Shown here: piece by piece, positions 55,518-64,000 of the stretch | How positions within the stretch are numbered: the stretch's first letter is position 1 | Layout: each line of letters starts with the position of its first letter | Source of the DNA: Halomonas binhaiensis | GTDB taxonomy: Bacteria > Pseudomonadota > Gammaproteobacteria > Pseudomonadales > Halomonadaceae | Assembly (NCBI RefSeq): GCF_008329985.2 | Contig: NZ_CP038437.2 | Span: 1,302,001-1,366,000, forward strand | Reading direction: 5' to 3' | Length of the DNA: 64,000 bases | Notes under the pieces: generated by a model | Seen by the model: only the letters and a program-made list of their open reading frames with translations | What the model was told of the DNA's origin: nothing | Database searches by the model: none | Position numbers and translations under genes: made by a program

Positions 55518-57797
55518 ATGCTGAGCAAAGAACTTGAACTGACCCTGAACACGGCTTTCACTGTGGCGCGCTCGAAGCGCCATGAGTTCATGACCGTGGA
55601 GCATCTGTTGCTGGCGCTGCTGGATAATGCAGCTGCCTCCGATGTGCTACGTGCCTGCGGGGCCAATCTCGATAAGCTGCGGTCCGACCTGCAGGATTTC
55701 ATTAATTCCACCACGCCTCTGATTCCTGAGGATCAGAGCGAACGTGAAACCCAGCCTACCCTGGGCTTCCAGCGAGTGCTTCAGCGCGCGGTATTTCACG
55801 TGCAGTCATCCGGCAAGAGTGAAGTGACTGGAGCGAATGTGCTGGTGGCTATCTTCTCCGAACAGGAGAGTCAGGCGGTTTATTTCCTCAAGCAGCAGAA
55901 TGTTGCTCGGGTCGATGCAGTCAACTATATCGCCCACGGCATTTCCAAGGTGGCAGGGCATGGCCAGAGCCCGGCTCCGTCATCTCCTGAATCGGAAGAG
56001 GGCGAGGAGGGCATCAGCGAGTCTGGTGGCAATCCGTTGACCGGGTTTGCCACGAACCTCAATGAGCAGGCGCGCATGGGCAAGATCGATCCATTGATTG
56101 CGCGCGATCATGAGCTCGAGAGGGTGGTGCAGATTCTGGCCCGTCGGCGCAAGAACAACCCTCTGCTGGTAGGTGAGGCGGGTGTCGGCAAGACAGCCAT
56201 TGCCGAAGGCCTGGCCAAGCGTATCGTTGAGGAAGACGTGCCTGATGTCATCGCTGATGCTGTGGTGTATTCCTTGGATATGGGAGCGCTGCTGGCAGGC
56301 ACCAAATATCGTGGCGATTTCGAGAAGCGCTTGAAGGGCCTCCTCGGTGAGCTACGCAAGCAACCCAATGCCGTTTTGTTCATCGACGAGATTCATACGG
56401 TCATTGGTGCCGGTGCCGCTTCCGGCGGGGTGATGGACGCCTCCAACCTGCTCAAGCCACTGCTGTCTTCCGGTGAGCTGCGTTGTATCGGCTCCACGAC
56501 CTTCCAGGAGTTCCGCGGTATTTTCGAGAAAGACCGCGCTCTGGCTCGTCGTTTCCAGAAGGTGGACGTGCTGGCTCCTTCGGTGGAGGATTCCATTCGT
56601 ATTCTAAAGGGGTTGCGCTCACGCTTCGAGGAGCACCACCAGCTCAAGTACACCGATGCAGCATTGGAGTGTGCGGCACGCCTTGCTGATCGTTATATCA
56701 ATGATCGCTACCTGCCGGACAAGGCCATTGATGTCATCGATGAGGCGGGGGCCCATCAGCGCTTGCTGCCTCCAGAGATGCGTATCGATACCATCGACGT
56801 GGATCAGATCGAGGCAGTGGTAGCGTCGATTGCCAGGATTCCGCCAAAGAGTGTATCCAGTTCTGATCGCAAGCTGCTGGCGAATCTGGATCGTGACCTC
56901 AAGATGCTGGTGTTCGGTCAAGACGAGGCCATCGACAGTCTAGCCGCGGCGATCAAGCTATCACGCGCTGGGCTCAAGTCGCCGGACAAGCCGGTTGGCA
57001 GTTTCCTGTTTGCAGGCCCTACCGGGGTCGGCAAGACCGAAGTGGCACGTCAGTTGGCCACGATCATGGGCGTGGAGCTGGTACGCTTCGATATGTCCGA
57101 GTACATGGAACGCCATACCGTATCGCGTCTGATCGGTGCGCCTCCTGGATATGTCGGTTATGACCAGGGCGGGCTGCTTACCGAAGCCATTACCAAGCAG
57201 CCTCACTGTGTCTTGCTGCTGGATGAGATCGAAAAGGCACATCCTGAGGTCTTCAACCTGCTGCTGCAGGTCATGGACCATGGTCGCCTGACCGATAACA
57301 ACGGGCGCGAGGCCGACTTCCGTCATGTCATTCTGATCATGACCTCCAATGCAGGAGTGGAGCAGGCTACGCGTCGCTCCATCGGGTTCCAGACCCAGGA
57401 TCACTCTACCGATGCCATGGAGGTGATTCGCAAGACCTTCTCGCCGGAATTCCGCAACCGCCTGGATGGCATCATCCAGTTCCACGCTTTGCCCGTGGAA
57501 GTGGTGCGCAATGTGGTCGACAAATTCCTCGTCGAACTACAGGCGCAACTGGATGAGAAGCGTGTTCAGTTGGAAGTGGACGATGAGGCTCGGGATTGGC
57601 TGGCGGAGCAAGGGTATGACCCTGACATGGGCGCGCGCCCGATGGCTCGCCTGATTCAGGAGAAACTCAAGAAGCCATTGGCCGAGATGATTCTGTTCGG
57701 CGATCTGGCAGAGCATGGCGGTGTGGTTCACGTCACGCTGGAGAACGGGGAGTTGAGTCTGTCTACGGACGTGGAGCTGGCAGCAGACACTCCCTGA
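55518..57797 (+). CDS. clpA: ATP-dependent Clp protease ATP-binding subunit ClpA
   Basis: ClpA unfolds substrates and feeds them into ClpP. The 759-residue protein has the Clp N-domain (about residues 1-145), where ClpS docks, and two AAA+ modules: Walker [14 protein letters not shown] (about 217-229) and Walker [15 protein letters not shown], then [13 protein letters not shown] (about 500-512) and [16 protein letters not shown]. The IGL/IGF loop that contacts ClpP appears as SIGFQTQDH (about 621). Spacing and order match E. coli clpS-clpA. clpP is not in the window. Confidence 0.96.
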   Translation: MLSKELELTLNTAFTVARSKRHEFMTVEHLLLALLDNAAASDVLRACGANLDKLRSDLQDFINSTTPLIPEDQSERETQPTLGFQRVLQRAVFHVQSSGKSEVTGANVLVAIFSEQESQAVYFLKQQNVARVDAVNYIAHGISKVAGHGQSPAPSSPESEEGEEGISESGGNPLTGFATNLNEQARMGKIDPLIARDHELERVVQILARRRKNNPLLVGEAGVGKTAIAEGLAKRIVEEDVPDVIADAVVYSLDMGALLAGTKYRGDFEKRLKGLLGELRKQPNAVLFIDEIHTVIGAGAASGGVMDASNLLKPLLSSGELRCIGSTTFQEFRGIFEKDRALARRFQKVDVLAPSVEDSIRILKGLRSRFEEHHQLKYTDAALECAARLADRYINDRYLPDKAIDVIDEAGAHQRLLPPEMRIDTIDVDQIEAVVASIARIPPKSVSSSDRKLLANLDRDLKMLVFGQDEAIDSLAAAIKLSRAGLKSPDKPVGSFLFAGPTGVGKTEVARQLATIMGVELVRFDMSEYMERHTVSRLIGAPPGYVGYDQGGLLTEAITKQPHCVLLLDEIEKAHPEVFNLLLQVMDHGRLTDNNGREADFRHVILIMTSNAGVEQATRRSIGFQTQDHSTDAMEVIRKTFSPEFRNRLDGIIQFHALPVEVVRNVVDKFLVELQAQLDEKRVQLEVDDEARDWLAEQGYDPDMGARPMARLIQEKLKKPLAEMILFGDLAEHGGVVHVTLENGELSLSTDVELAADTP

Positions 57798-57834
57798 ATC
57801 TCGATGTTCAGCATGAGGTTTCTGGCGTAACTGC

Positions 57835-57862
57835 CGACGCCCCGTCCAGCGACGGGGCGTCG
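57835..57862. terminator. Terminator between clpA and infA
   Basis: Perfect 12-bp stem (CGACGCCCCGTC and complement) with a CAGC loop, 37 bases after the clpA stop, between convergent genes. Confidence 0.85.
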
Positions 57863-58008
57863 CTGTATAGGGGCGCAGTAAGCAGACAGGCTTATAGAGA
57901 ACTGCGGCAAGCTGCGTGAAGCTTACAGGGCAGGGGCGAGGGTGAGAGCAGCGCATACTGCGCCATCATGCTGCGTTGCCCACGCCGAATGTTCCGCCTC
58001 GATGGGGC

Positions 58009-58227
58009 TTAACGGGAGCGGTAGACGATACGACCCTTGGACAGGTCGTAAGGTGTCAGCTCTACCTTGACCTTGTCGCCCGTCAGGATGCGGATATAGT
58101 TCTTGCGCATCTTGCCAGAGATGTGAGCGGTAACGACGTGGCCGTTTTCCAGCTCGACACGAAACATGGTGTTGGGAAGGGTATCGACGACGACGCCTTC
58201 CATTTCGATATGGTCTTCGCGTGCCAT
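58009..58227 (-). CDS. infA: Translation initiation factor IF-1
   Basis: The 72-residue S1-fold protein is essentially the canonical IF-1, from [20 protein letters not shown] to [12 protein letters not shown]. It binds the ribosomal A site during initiation. ATG 58227 gives exactly the usual length; longer upstream reading is not homologous. The position between clpA and bpt is conserved in Pseudomonas. Confidence 0.98.
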   Translation of the reverse strand: MAREDHIEMEGVVVDTLPNTMFRVELENGHVVTAHISGKMRKNYIRILTGDKVKVELTPYDLSKGRIVYRSR

Positions 58228-58348
58228 ATAGGCGAATCCTCGCTGATGGATCAGGACAACGCCGGAGACATGAAAGTTCCTCCTGGCGTTCGGGTAGCGC
58301 GGTATTCTGCCGTATGCCGCGGCAGATGGCAAAAATAGCGCGCAAACG

Positions 58349-58379
58349 AGCCCTCCACGAGCCATGCTCGAGGGTGGCT
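58349..58379 (-). terminator. Imperfect hairpin after bpt
   Basis: AGCCCTCCACGAGC and GCTCGAGGGTGGCT pair with three mismatches around a CAT loop, 20 bases after the bpt stop on the minus strand. The T-run is weak, so this may be only a partial terminator. Confidence 0.4.
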
Positions 58380-58398
58380 TTTGCTTAAGTTTAGCTTG

Positions 58399-59136
58399 TC
58401 AGAGAGGGATAAGGCGACGCCATTGGCGGCCATCGAGCCGTTCGAGGGGAGAGAAAGTGCTTTTGTAGTTCATTTTTTGGCATTCTTCGATCCAATAACC
58501 CAGATAGAGATGTGGGAGACCAAGATGCCTGGCTTTCTGGATCAATGTCAGAACCGCCTGGGTACCTAGAGAGCGTCGTTCGAATGCTTCGCTCGGGTCG
58601 AAAAAGGTATAGATGGCCGATAACCCATGGTGAAGTTCATCGAAGGCAGCGACCGCGACCAGCTTGTCATCAAGATGAAATTCCAGCATGCGTGCATATG
58701 GCTGATCCAGGCTGAGGAATGTCCGGTACTGCTCATGGCTAGGAGGGAACATGTCCCCATCGTGGTGCCGCGTAATGATATAGCGTGCATACAGATCGTA
58801 GTGTTCCTGCTTGAACTGGGCCTGACAGTCCGTCACCCGCAGGTCGGCATTGCGGCGCATCAAGCGACGTTGGGTTCGATTTGGCGTGAATTCTGTGACA
58901 GGAATGCGTACGGATATGCAGGCGTTGCAGCCTTCACAATGAGGACGATAGAGGTGCTGGCCGCTGCGGCGAAAGCCGAGCAGGGTGAGAGAGTCATAGA
59001 CAGCCTGACCAGGTGACTCCTTGGGGTCGAGAAACAGCGTAGTGGCTTCTTTATCCGGCAGGTAGCTGCAGGCATGGGGCACTGTGAGAAAGAAGCGCAG
59101 ATCGCGTACTGGCTGCCGCGGAGTATTGCTGCTCAA
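58399..59136 (-). CDS. bpt: Aspartate/glutamate leucyltransferase (Bpt)
   Basis: Bpt attaches Leu to N-terminal Asp or Glu, creating a ClpS-recognised degron. The 245-residue protein shows FFLTVPHACSYLPDKEATTLFLDP, GFRRSGQHLYRPHCEGCNACISVRIPV with its Cys cluster, and YKSTFSPLERLDG near the C-terminus. The start is most likely TTG 59136, with GGAGAAGG about 8 bases upstream, which gives the family length; an ATG at 59208 would add 24 residues and overlap aat. Co-transcribed with aat. Confidence 0.93.
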   Translation of the reverse strand: MSSNTPRQPVRDLRFFLTVPHACSYLPDKEATTLFLDPKESPGQAVYDSLTLLGFRRSGQHLYRPHCEGCNACISVRIPVTEFTPNRTQRRLMRRNADLRVTDCQAQFKQEHYDLYARYIITRHHDGDMFPPSHEQYRTFLSLDQPYARMLEFHLDDKLVAVAAFDELHHGLSAIYTFFDPSEAFERRSLGTQAVLTLIQKARHLGLPHLYLGYWIEECQKMNYKSTFSPLERLDGRQWRRLIPL

Positions 59137-59182
59137 GGGATGCCTTCTCCGTAGAATTTGCCGCAGAAAATAGCACGTGGAT

Positions 59183-59896
59183 TCACAATGCAGATCCAAT
59201 GAATTCAAAGGACCAGTCAGGTCGTGTCACATCGAGATTATCCTCACCCAACCATCTATCAAGATAGCCGATGAAGGTTGTTCGGGCGATGCTGCTGGCT
59301 CCCATACTTTGCAAGTGTGCGGTGTGCATCTGGCAGTCGATCAGTTTGCCGCCATCATGTGCCATGCCTCGGGCCAGGTGGACCAGGGCCACCTTGGATG
59401 CATCGGGCTCGAGAGAGAACATTGATTCACCGAAGAATACCGGCCCCAGTGCAACACCGTACAAGCCCCCAACCAAGGCGTCCTGCTTCCATACCTCCAC
59501 AGAATGCGCAATGCCGCGGCGATGCAGTGTTTCATACGCTTCCTGCATTTCCGGAGTGATCCAGGTGCCTGGCTCGCCTGTGCGCGGCGCTGCACAGGCT
59601 GCAACGACATGATCAAAAGCCTGGTTGGCAGTTACCTGGAAACCGGCGTTTCTGATGCGTTTTGCCAGGCTGCGGCGGACACGTACCTGCTCAGGAAACA
59701 GTACCATGCGCGGATTGGGACTCCACCACAGAATGGGCTGGTCGTCGCCATACCATGGAAAAATACCGCGGCGGTAGGCGCTCACCAGCCAATCGCAGGT
59801 GAGTGCTCCTCCGGCAGCCAGCAGGCCATCAGGGTCATCCAGGGCGTCGCTGACGGGGGGAAACTGAACGGGGTGCTCGGGGAGCCAGGGCAGCAT
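59183..59896 (-). CDS. aat: Leucyl/phenylalanyl-tRNA-protein transferase
   Basis: Aat transfers Leu or Phe from tRNA to proteins with N-terminal Lys or Arg, again making ClpS ligands. The 237-residue protein has LPWLPEHPVQFPPVSDALDDPDGLLAAGG (opening as two conserved blocks), YRRGIFPWYGDDQPILWWSPNPRMVLFP (about residues 43-70), ALGPVFFGESMFS (about 151-163) and LIDCQMHTAHLQSMGA. ATG 59896 matches the family start. It is the first gene of aat-bpt and divergent from ftsK. Confidence 0.95.
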   Translation of the reverse strand: MLPWLPEHPVQFPPVSDALDDPDGLLAAGGALTCDWLVSAYRRGIFPWYGDDQPILWWSPNPRMVLFPEQVRVRRSLAKRIRNAGFQVTANQAFDHVVAACAAPRTGEPGTWITPEMQEAYETLHRRGIAHSVEVWKQDALVGGLYGVALGPVFFGESMFSLEPDASKVALVHLARGMAHDGGKLIDCQMHTAHLQSMGASSIARTTFIGYLDRWLGEDNLDVTRPDWSFEFIGSAL

Positions 59897-60231
59897 GGTT
59901 GGGCTCTTGATATGAGAGAAAATGCAAGTTTGGCCTGTGCGTCGATCATGCTCAAGGTTCTTTCTCACCTACGTTCAGCGCTATTTTTCCGCTTCCTCGC
60001 AAAGGTTTCCGGATCCGCTCAGTCCGACTTTTTCCGGCCAGCTCAAGACGGCCGCTCTGTGATCCGCTCATGATGATTTTCCTGGGCAGTCCCGGAGCTG
60101 AGAAACCTGTCCTCAGTATCCGATAAAAACCACTTGGAGGTGCTTCAGGCCTATAACCTTGCGCTCTGGCTCGGTATCATGGCCTCCAGAAAGAACGTTG
60201 GAGACGCCCTCAGGGGCGCGAGGGAGGCCGT
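59897..60231. promoter_or_regulatory. 335-bp divergent spacer between aat and ftsK with a possible mRNA switch (60181-60229)
   Basis: No gene is seen; in Pseudomonas trxB sits here. Close to ftsK, GGCCTCC (60181-60187) is complementary to GGAGGCC (60223-60229), which contains the ftsK ribosome-binding site. An inner stem CGCCC-TCAG-GGGCG (60205-60218) would support this fold. CTCCA (60184-60188) could instead pair with TGGAG (60199-60203), freeing the ribosome-binding site. This is a reading of complementarity only; no folding calculation was made. Confidence 0.35.
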
Positions 60232-63200
60232 TTGACTGCCAAGAAGAAATCCACGTCGCCGTTGGCGACGGCGGCAGCCGCCAAGGAGACTGCCAAGAAG
60301 GTTGGCCTGCGTCTTCAAGGCTCTGCTACGGAAGGTGTGATCATTGTCTTGCTGGCCGCCTGCGTATTCTTGCTGCTTGCATTGTTCAGCTTCAACTCGG
60401 CGGACCCGGGCTGGTCCAGTAGTGGCCCGGAAACCGAGGTCAGCAACTGGATGGGGCCGGTCGGTGCCTGGTTGGCTGATGTGCTGTATTCGCTATTTGG
60501 TGTCAGTGCTCTCTGGTGGCCGGGTATGCTGGGTTTTGCGGCCTGGTGGCTGATTCGTTCGCGTCAGGTCCGCATCGACTGGGATGCCACCGCTCTTGCG
60601 GTACGTTGCGGTGGACTGGTCTTGCTGTTGCTGGGGTCCACGACATTGGGGGCCTTGTACTTCTACGATCCGAATAGCCCTCTTCCCTATTCGACCGGCG
60701 GGATTCTTGGTGAAGGCCTGGCTGGGGCCTTGCGTTTGCTGGTGGGTACCGGCGGCACGGGCCTGTTGGCCGTAGCGGGGATCCTGTGTGGTCTGCCGCT
60801 TTTCACCGGCTTGTCCTGGTTCAATGTGATTGATGAAATGGGCCACCGTGCTCTGTCGCTGATCCAGCGGTTTCGCCGTGATGCCGGCACTGAGCTTGAA
60901 CAGAGCAAGGTGAAGACCGAAGACGCTCCCGCGGCGGAGTCTGTTGAAGAGGCGGGCAAGCCACGCTGGTGGCAGCGCCTGTTGCCTTCGTTGCGAACGC
61001 GGCGTGATTCACAGGCGCCGGACCTGGGTGACTCCCGCAAGCGTCAGGAGCCCGCTTTTGGCAATGATGGCAACAGTGAGATTCCGTGGGATGTCCCTGA
61101 GCAGACGCCTTCTGCCAAGCAGCCTGGTGCTGCCTATACCGAGCAATACGCCAAGGCTGAACGCAAGGAACAGGGCCGTACGGGTGCCCAGAAAGAGGCT
61201 CTTGAGCCAACGCTGGGCAGTGCCTTTTCCAGCGTGACGCCTGAACAGGGCAAGGGGCAGGGCAGCAACGTGCCACAGGAAACGTTGCCATTGCGTGCTG
61301 AGCGTGCAGAGCCGCAGCAAGCCCCTCGCACAGCCCCTGAAATAGCCTCTGAGAAAACGGCCAGGGCCGCAGGAGAGCAGTTGCCGGCCGCCGGCTCTCG
61401 GAGTGAAGCCTCTCCAGATGCATCTCAACTCGCGCCAACAACCGAGCCTGCTGTTGAAACGGTTGCACCGGAGTCAAAACCGGCCACGAAACCGCGTATC
61501 TCTGTGCACGCACTGGTCAACAAACCTGGCGAGTACAAGTCGACACATACCGAAGTGCCTTTTGTCGAGGAGTCCCAGGCGGTTGAAACGCTCCGATCGG
61601 TAGAAGAGCTTCAGCCAGTTGAGGAGCTTCAGCCCGTTGAGGAGCTTCAGCCAGTTGAAGAGCTTAAGCCAACTGGAGAGCCCCGGACTGTCGACAAGCC
61701 CCAGGACAGTCCAGAGTCCAGGGCCAAGGACGCTGCCATGGCTACTGCAGGTGTTGCTGGCACGGTTGCAGCTGCTGCGGCCCTGGCATCTCGTGAAGGA
61801 GAGGCGCCTGCGCCCGAGCCATCGCATGTCATCTCTACACCAGAAGCGCCCAGGGCCGAGCGTCGTGCAGAAGACATTCCTGAGCCGGTGTTGCCTGATG
61901 ATGACTTTGCCCCGGACTATGTGGCCAGTGCGCCCTCAGCCCCCCTGCATGGCGACATCAGGAAAGAAGAGTCTACCGATGGCAGGGAAGCAGACAAGGC
62001 TCCCGTTTCCGCTACACCGGTACCGGCTTCTCAGCCGGCCGACAGGCAAGGCGATGAGCAGGCTGTATCGGGCCGTGTGGCAACTGCTGAACAGGCGCAG
62101 GAAGCTGCAGAAGCCGGTGGTCCGACCTTGTGGACAGTAGAGCACCTGCAGAGCCAGCGCCCGGGCCTGGATGACCTGCCAGAGCCGGATGGCGAGATTC
62201 CGAGCATGAGGCTGCTGACACCACCTGAGCCTCACCAGCCCAACTACACGCCAGAGCAGCTGCAGGATATGGCTGAACTGCTCGAGATGCGTTTGCGTGA
62301 ATACGGGGTCAAGGCAGAAGTGGTCGATACCTGGCCGGGGCCGGTGATCACCCGCTTCGAGATCAAGCCTGCTGCCGGGGTAAAGGTGTCGAAGATCAGC
62401 AACCTGGCCAAGGACTTGGCTCGTTCGCTGATGGTCAAGAGTGTACGTGTGGTGGAGGTCATCCCTGGCCGGCCCACGGTGGGTATCGAGATACCCAACC
62501 CCAATCGCGCCATGATTCGCCTGCGCGAGGTGATCGACTCCGAGCGCTTCCTCCAGGAGGCCTCTCCCCTGACGCTGGCTCTGGGCCAGGACATTGGCGG
62601 TGCCGCGGTGATCGCCAACCTGGGCAAGATGCCCCATGTGCTGGTGGCTGGTACTACCGGCTCGGGTAAATCGGTGGGGGTCAATGCGATGCTGATCTCC
62701 ATGCTGCTGAAGGCCACGCCAAGAGAGCTGCGCTTGATCATGGTTGACCCCAAGATGCTGGAGCTGTCGGTCTACGATGGCATTCCCCATCTGCTGGCGC
62801 CGGTTGTCACGGACATGAAGGAAGCCGCCAATAGCCTGCGCTGGTGTGTCGCCGAAATGGAGCGTCGTTACAAGCTGATGGCTGCCATGGGGGTGCGTAA
62901 TATCGCCGGCTTCAACAGCAAGCTGGATGAGGCCGAGCGTCATGGCGCCCAGGTGGCGGATCCGTTATGGGAGCCTCAGCCCTGGGAAATGCATCAGACG
63001 CCGCCTGTATTGGAAAAGCTGCCCTACATTGTGGTGGTGATCGATGAATTTGCCGATATGTTCATGATTGTCGGCAAGAAAGTGGAAGAGCTGATTGCGC
63101 GTCTGGCGCAAAAGGCCCGTGCAGCAGGCATCCACCTGGTACTGGCAACACAGCGTCCTTCCGTTGATGTGGTCACCGGCCTGATCAAGGCCAATATTCC

Positions 63201-63696
63201 CACGCGCATGGCCTTTCAGGTTTCCAGCCGGGTCGATTCTCGTACCATCCTTGATCAGGGTGGGGCAGAGAACCTTCTGGGACACGGCGATATGCTCTAT
63301 CTTCCGGCGGGCTCTGGCCAGCCGACCCGTGTACATGGCGCTTTCGTCGATGATGACGAGGTGCATCGCGTGGTCGAAGACTGGAAGCGTCGTGGTGAGC
63401 CGGAATATATCGATGAGATACTGTCCGGTGGCGTTTCCGCGGATGCCTTGACTGGCCTCGAGGCAGATGGCGCCGGCGATGACGGTGATGCTGAGCAGGA
63501 TGCACTCTATGACGAGGCTGTCGCCTTCGTGACAGAGAGCCGTCGGGCTTCCATCTCGGCTGTGCAGCGCCGCTTCAAGATAGGTTACAACCGTGCCGCA
63601 AGGCTGGTTGAATCCATGGAGATGGCTGGCGTGGTCTCACAGATGGGGAGTAATGGCGCGCGCGAGGTATTGGCGCCGCCGCCCGTTGGCAGTTGA
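60232..63696 (+). CDS. ftsK: DNA translocase FtsK
   Basis: FtsK anchors in the division septum and pumps chromosome ends. The 1154-residue protein starts at TTG with GGAGG 5 bases upstream. Residues about 30-200 hold four or five membrane helices. Residues about 210-690 are a low-complexity Pro/Glu/Gln linker with hexapeptide repeats VEELQP (about 457-480). Residues about 700-1080 are the motor: Walker [17 protein letters not shown] (about 805-820), Walker [13 protein letters not shown], and [20 protein letters not shown]. The end is the gamma winged helix ([24 protein letters not shown] in two blocks) that reads KOPS sites. Confidence 0.96.
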   Translation: MTAKKKSTSPLATAAAAKETAKKVGLRLQGSATEGVIIVLLAACVFLLLALFSFNSADPGWSSSGPETEVSNWMGPVGAWLADVLYSLFGVSALWWPGMLGFAAWWLIRSRQVRIDWDATALAVRCGGLVLLLLGSTTLGALYFYDPNSPLPYSTGGILGEGLAGALRLLVGTGGTGLLAVAGILCGLPLFTGLSWFNVIDEMGHRALSLIQRFRRDAGTELEQSKVKTEDAPAAESVEEAGKPRWWQRLLPSLRTRRDSQAPDLGDSRKRQEPAFGNDGNSEIPWDVPEQTPSAKQPGAAYTEQYAKAERKEQGRTGAQKEALEPTLGSAFSSVTPEQGKGQGSNVPQETLPLRAERAEPQQAPRTAPEIASEKTARAAGEQLPAAGSRSEASPDASQLAPTTEPAVETVAPESKPATKPRISVHALVNKPGEYKSTHTEVPFVEESQAVETLRSVEELQPVEELQPVEELQPVEELKPTGEPRTVDKPQDSPESRAKDAAMATAGVAGTVAAAAALASREGEAPAPEPSHVISTPEAPRAERRAEDIPEPVLPDDDFAPDYVASAPSAPLHGDIRKEESTDGREADKAPVSATPVPASQPADRQGDEQAVSGRVATAEQAQEAAEAGGPTLWTVEHLQSQRPGLDDLPEPDGEIPSMRLLTPPEPHQPNYTPEQLQDMAELLEMRLREYGVKAEVVDTWPGPVITRFEIKPAAGVKVSKISNLAKDLARSLMVKSVRVVEVIPGRPTVGIEIPNPNRAMIRLREVIDSERFLQEASPLTLALGQDIGGAAVIANLGKMPHVLVAGTTGSGKSVGVNAMLISMLLKATPRELRLIMVDPKMLELSVYDGIPHLLAPVVTDMKEAANSLRWCVAEMERRYKLMAAMGVRNIAGFNSKLDEAERHGAQVADPLWEPQPWEMHQTPPVLEKLPYIVVVIDEFADMFMIVGKKVEELIARLAQKARAAGIHLVLATQRPSVDVVTGLIKANIPTRMAFQVSSRVDSRTILDQGGAENLLGHGDMLYLPAGSGQPTRVHGAFVDDDEVHRVVEDWKRRGEPEYIDEILSGGVSADALTGLEADGAGDDGDAEQDALYDEAVAFVTESRRASISAVQRRFKIGYNRAARLVESMEMAGVVSQMGSNGAREVLAPPPVGS
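61582..61671 (+). repeat. In-frame 18-bp tandem repeats in the ftsK linker
   Basis: Four close copies of GTTGAGGAGCTTCAGCCA (61600-61617, 61618-61635, 61636-61653, 61654-61671) encode VEELQP or VEELKP; a fifth, degenerate copy (VETLRS) precedes them. Confidence 0.9.
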
Positions 63697-63803
63697 GCTT
63701 CGACAAGTAAAGCTGCGACAAGATGAGCGGAGAGTGTTGCAGAATGGCGACACCTTCCGTTCAGCGTGTAACGACCATGGAAGTCCATGATTTTCGCTTT
63801 ATT

Positions 63804-63818
63804 CGGGCAACTTGCCCG
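63804..63818. promoter_or_regulatory. 15-bp palindrome between ftsK and lolA
   Basis: CGGGCAA-C-TTGCCCG lies about 80 bases before the lolA start, 108 bases after ftsK. There is no T-run, so an operator or mRNA hairpin is more likely than a terminator. Confidence 0.3.
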
Positions 63819-63896
63819 GCATACTGACGTCATACCAGACAGCGCGTCACACAGACATTTACGTGTGGCATCACCAGGATCATCAAGGAGAAGCCC

Positions 63897-64000
63897 ATGA
63901 CCCTGAGACGTACTTTGACTTTGAGCCTCGCCGCCATGGCGGTGGCCTTGCTGGTTCCCGTTACTGCTCTGGCGGATGGCGCCGAACGCCTGACTCGCAT
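63897..64000 (+). CDS. lolA: Outer-membrane lipoprotein carrier LolA (partial, cut by window end)
   Basis: Only the first 34 codons are visible. AAGGAG lies 6 bases before the ATG. The product starts with a Sec signal peptide (basic LRRT, hydrophobic core, cleavage likely after TALA) and continues DGAERLTR. Identity rests on the position directly after ftsK, where lolA lies in most gammaproteobacteria, and on the exported N-terminus; the diagnostic LolA core is outside the window. Confidence 0.75.
   Translation, partial: MTLRRTLTLSLAAMAVALLVPVTALADGAERLTR

Noticed and set aside
59504..60073. Open frame of 189 codons overlapping aat and the ftsK spacer
   Set aside because: Antisense to aat over most of its length and without a recognisable domain; no remnant of trxB could be found in it.
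61936..62943. Open frame of 335 codons opposite ftsK
   Set aside because: Lies entirely within the conserved ftsK coding region and has no family features.

Overview
The window is a contiguous piece of a gammaproteobacterial chromosome, most likely Halomonadaceae (Halomonas or a near relative). The evidence is the moderately high GC content, the order icd-clpS-clpA-infA-bpt-aat-ftsK-lolA known from Pseudomonas and Oceanospirillales (here without trxB between aat and ftsK), a 531-residue Pseudomonas-type isocitrate lyase, and Pseudomonas-like nag PTS and sugar-ABC loci. I found no rRNA, tRNA, CRISPR array, insertion sequence or phage gene. Genes are densely packed, often with ATGA-type overlaps, and most convergent junctions carry a clear hairpin terminator.

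Layout. (1) 1-3.6 kb: a flippase-like membrane protein (cut by the window start) coupled to a GT4 glycosyltransferase, divergent from a Tat-exported cytosine-deaminase-like amidohydrolase. (2) 3.6-5.6 kb: RNase II. (3) 5.9-13.1 kb: a complete N-acetylglucosamine locus: GntR/UTRA regulator, nagA, a SIS-type glucosamine-6-phosphate deaminase, an EIIA-HPr-EI fusion and an EIICB-B permease. (4) 13.3-22.1 kb: a HAD phosphatase, then a two-component system, an AGE-family mannose isomerase and a four-gene sugar ABC transporter, resembling the Pseudomonas gltR-gtrS-gltBFGK glucose locus. (5) 22.2-25 kb: a small hypothetical membrane protein and the ycjF-ycjX pair. (6) 25-33 kb: MFS transporter, GlxA-type AraC regulator, sodium/solute symporter, DUF924 protein, and the GABA-degradation genes gabT and gabD. 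(7) 33.3-45 kb: a fourfold-repeated DUF1266-like protein, an NlpC/P60 lipoprotein, a divergent LysR/MFS pair, a secreted MsrA, a TVP38-oxidoreductase fusion with a CDP-alcohol phosphotransferase, slyD, a small membrane protein and slyB. (8) 44.8-53 kb: isocitrate lyase and its repeat-rich upstream region, ElaA acetyltransferase, the ribosomal-protein hydroxylase roxA, purB, hflD-mnmA, nudJ-rluE. (9) 53.2-64 kb: icd, the N-degron proteolysis genes clpS, clpA, bpt and aat around infA, then ftsK and the start of lolA.

Functionally, the window joins carbohydrate uptake (GlcNAc by PTS, a hexose by ABC transport), the isocitrate branch point (icd against aceA), GABA use, and the recognition, tagging and degradation of N-degron substrates. 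The most unusual observations are the fourfold DUF1266-like protein, the membrane-redox fusion, the phased and palindromic operator candidates upstream of the nag locus and aceA, a possible RNA switch before ftsK, and a recurrent pattern of short intergenic tandem duplications.
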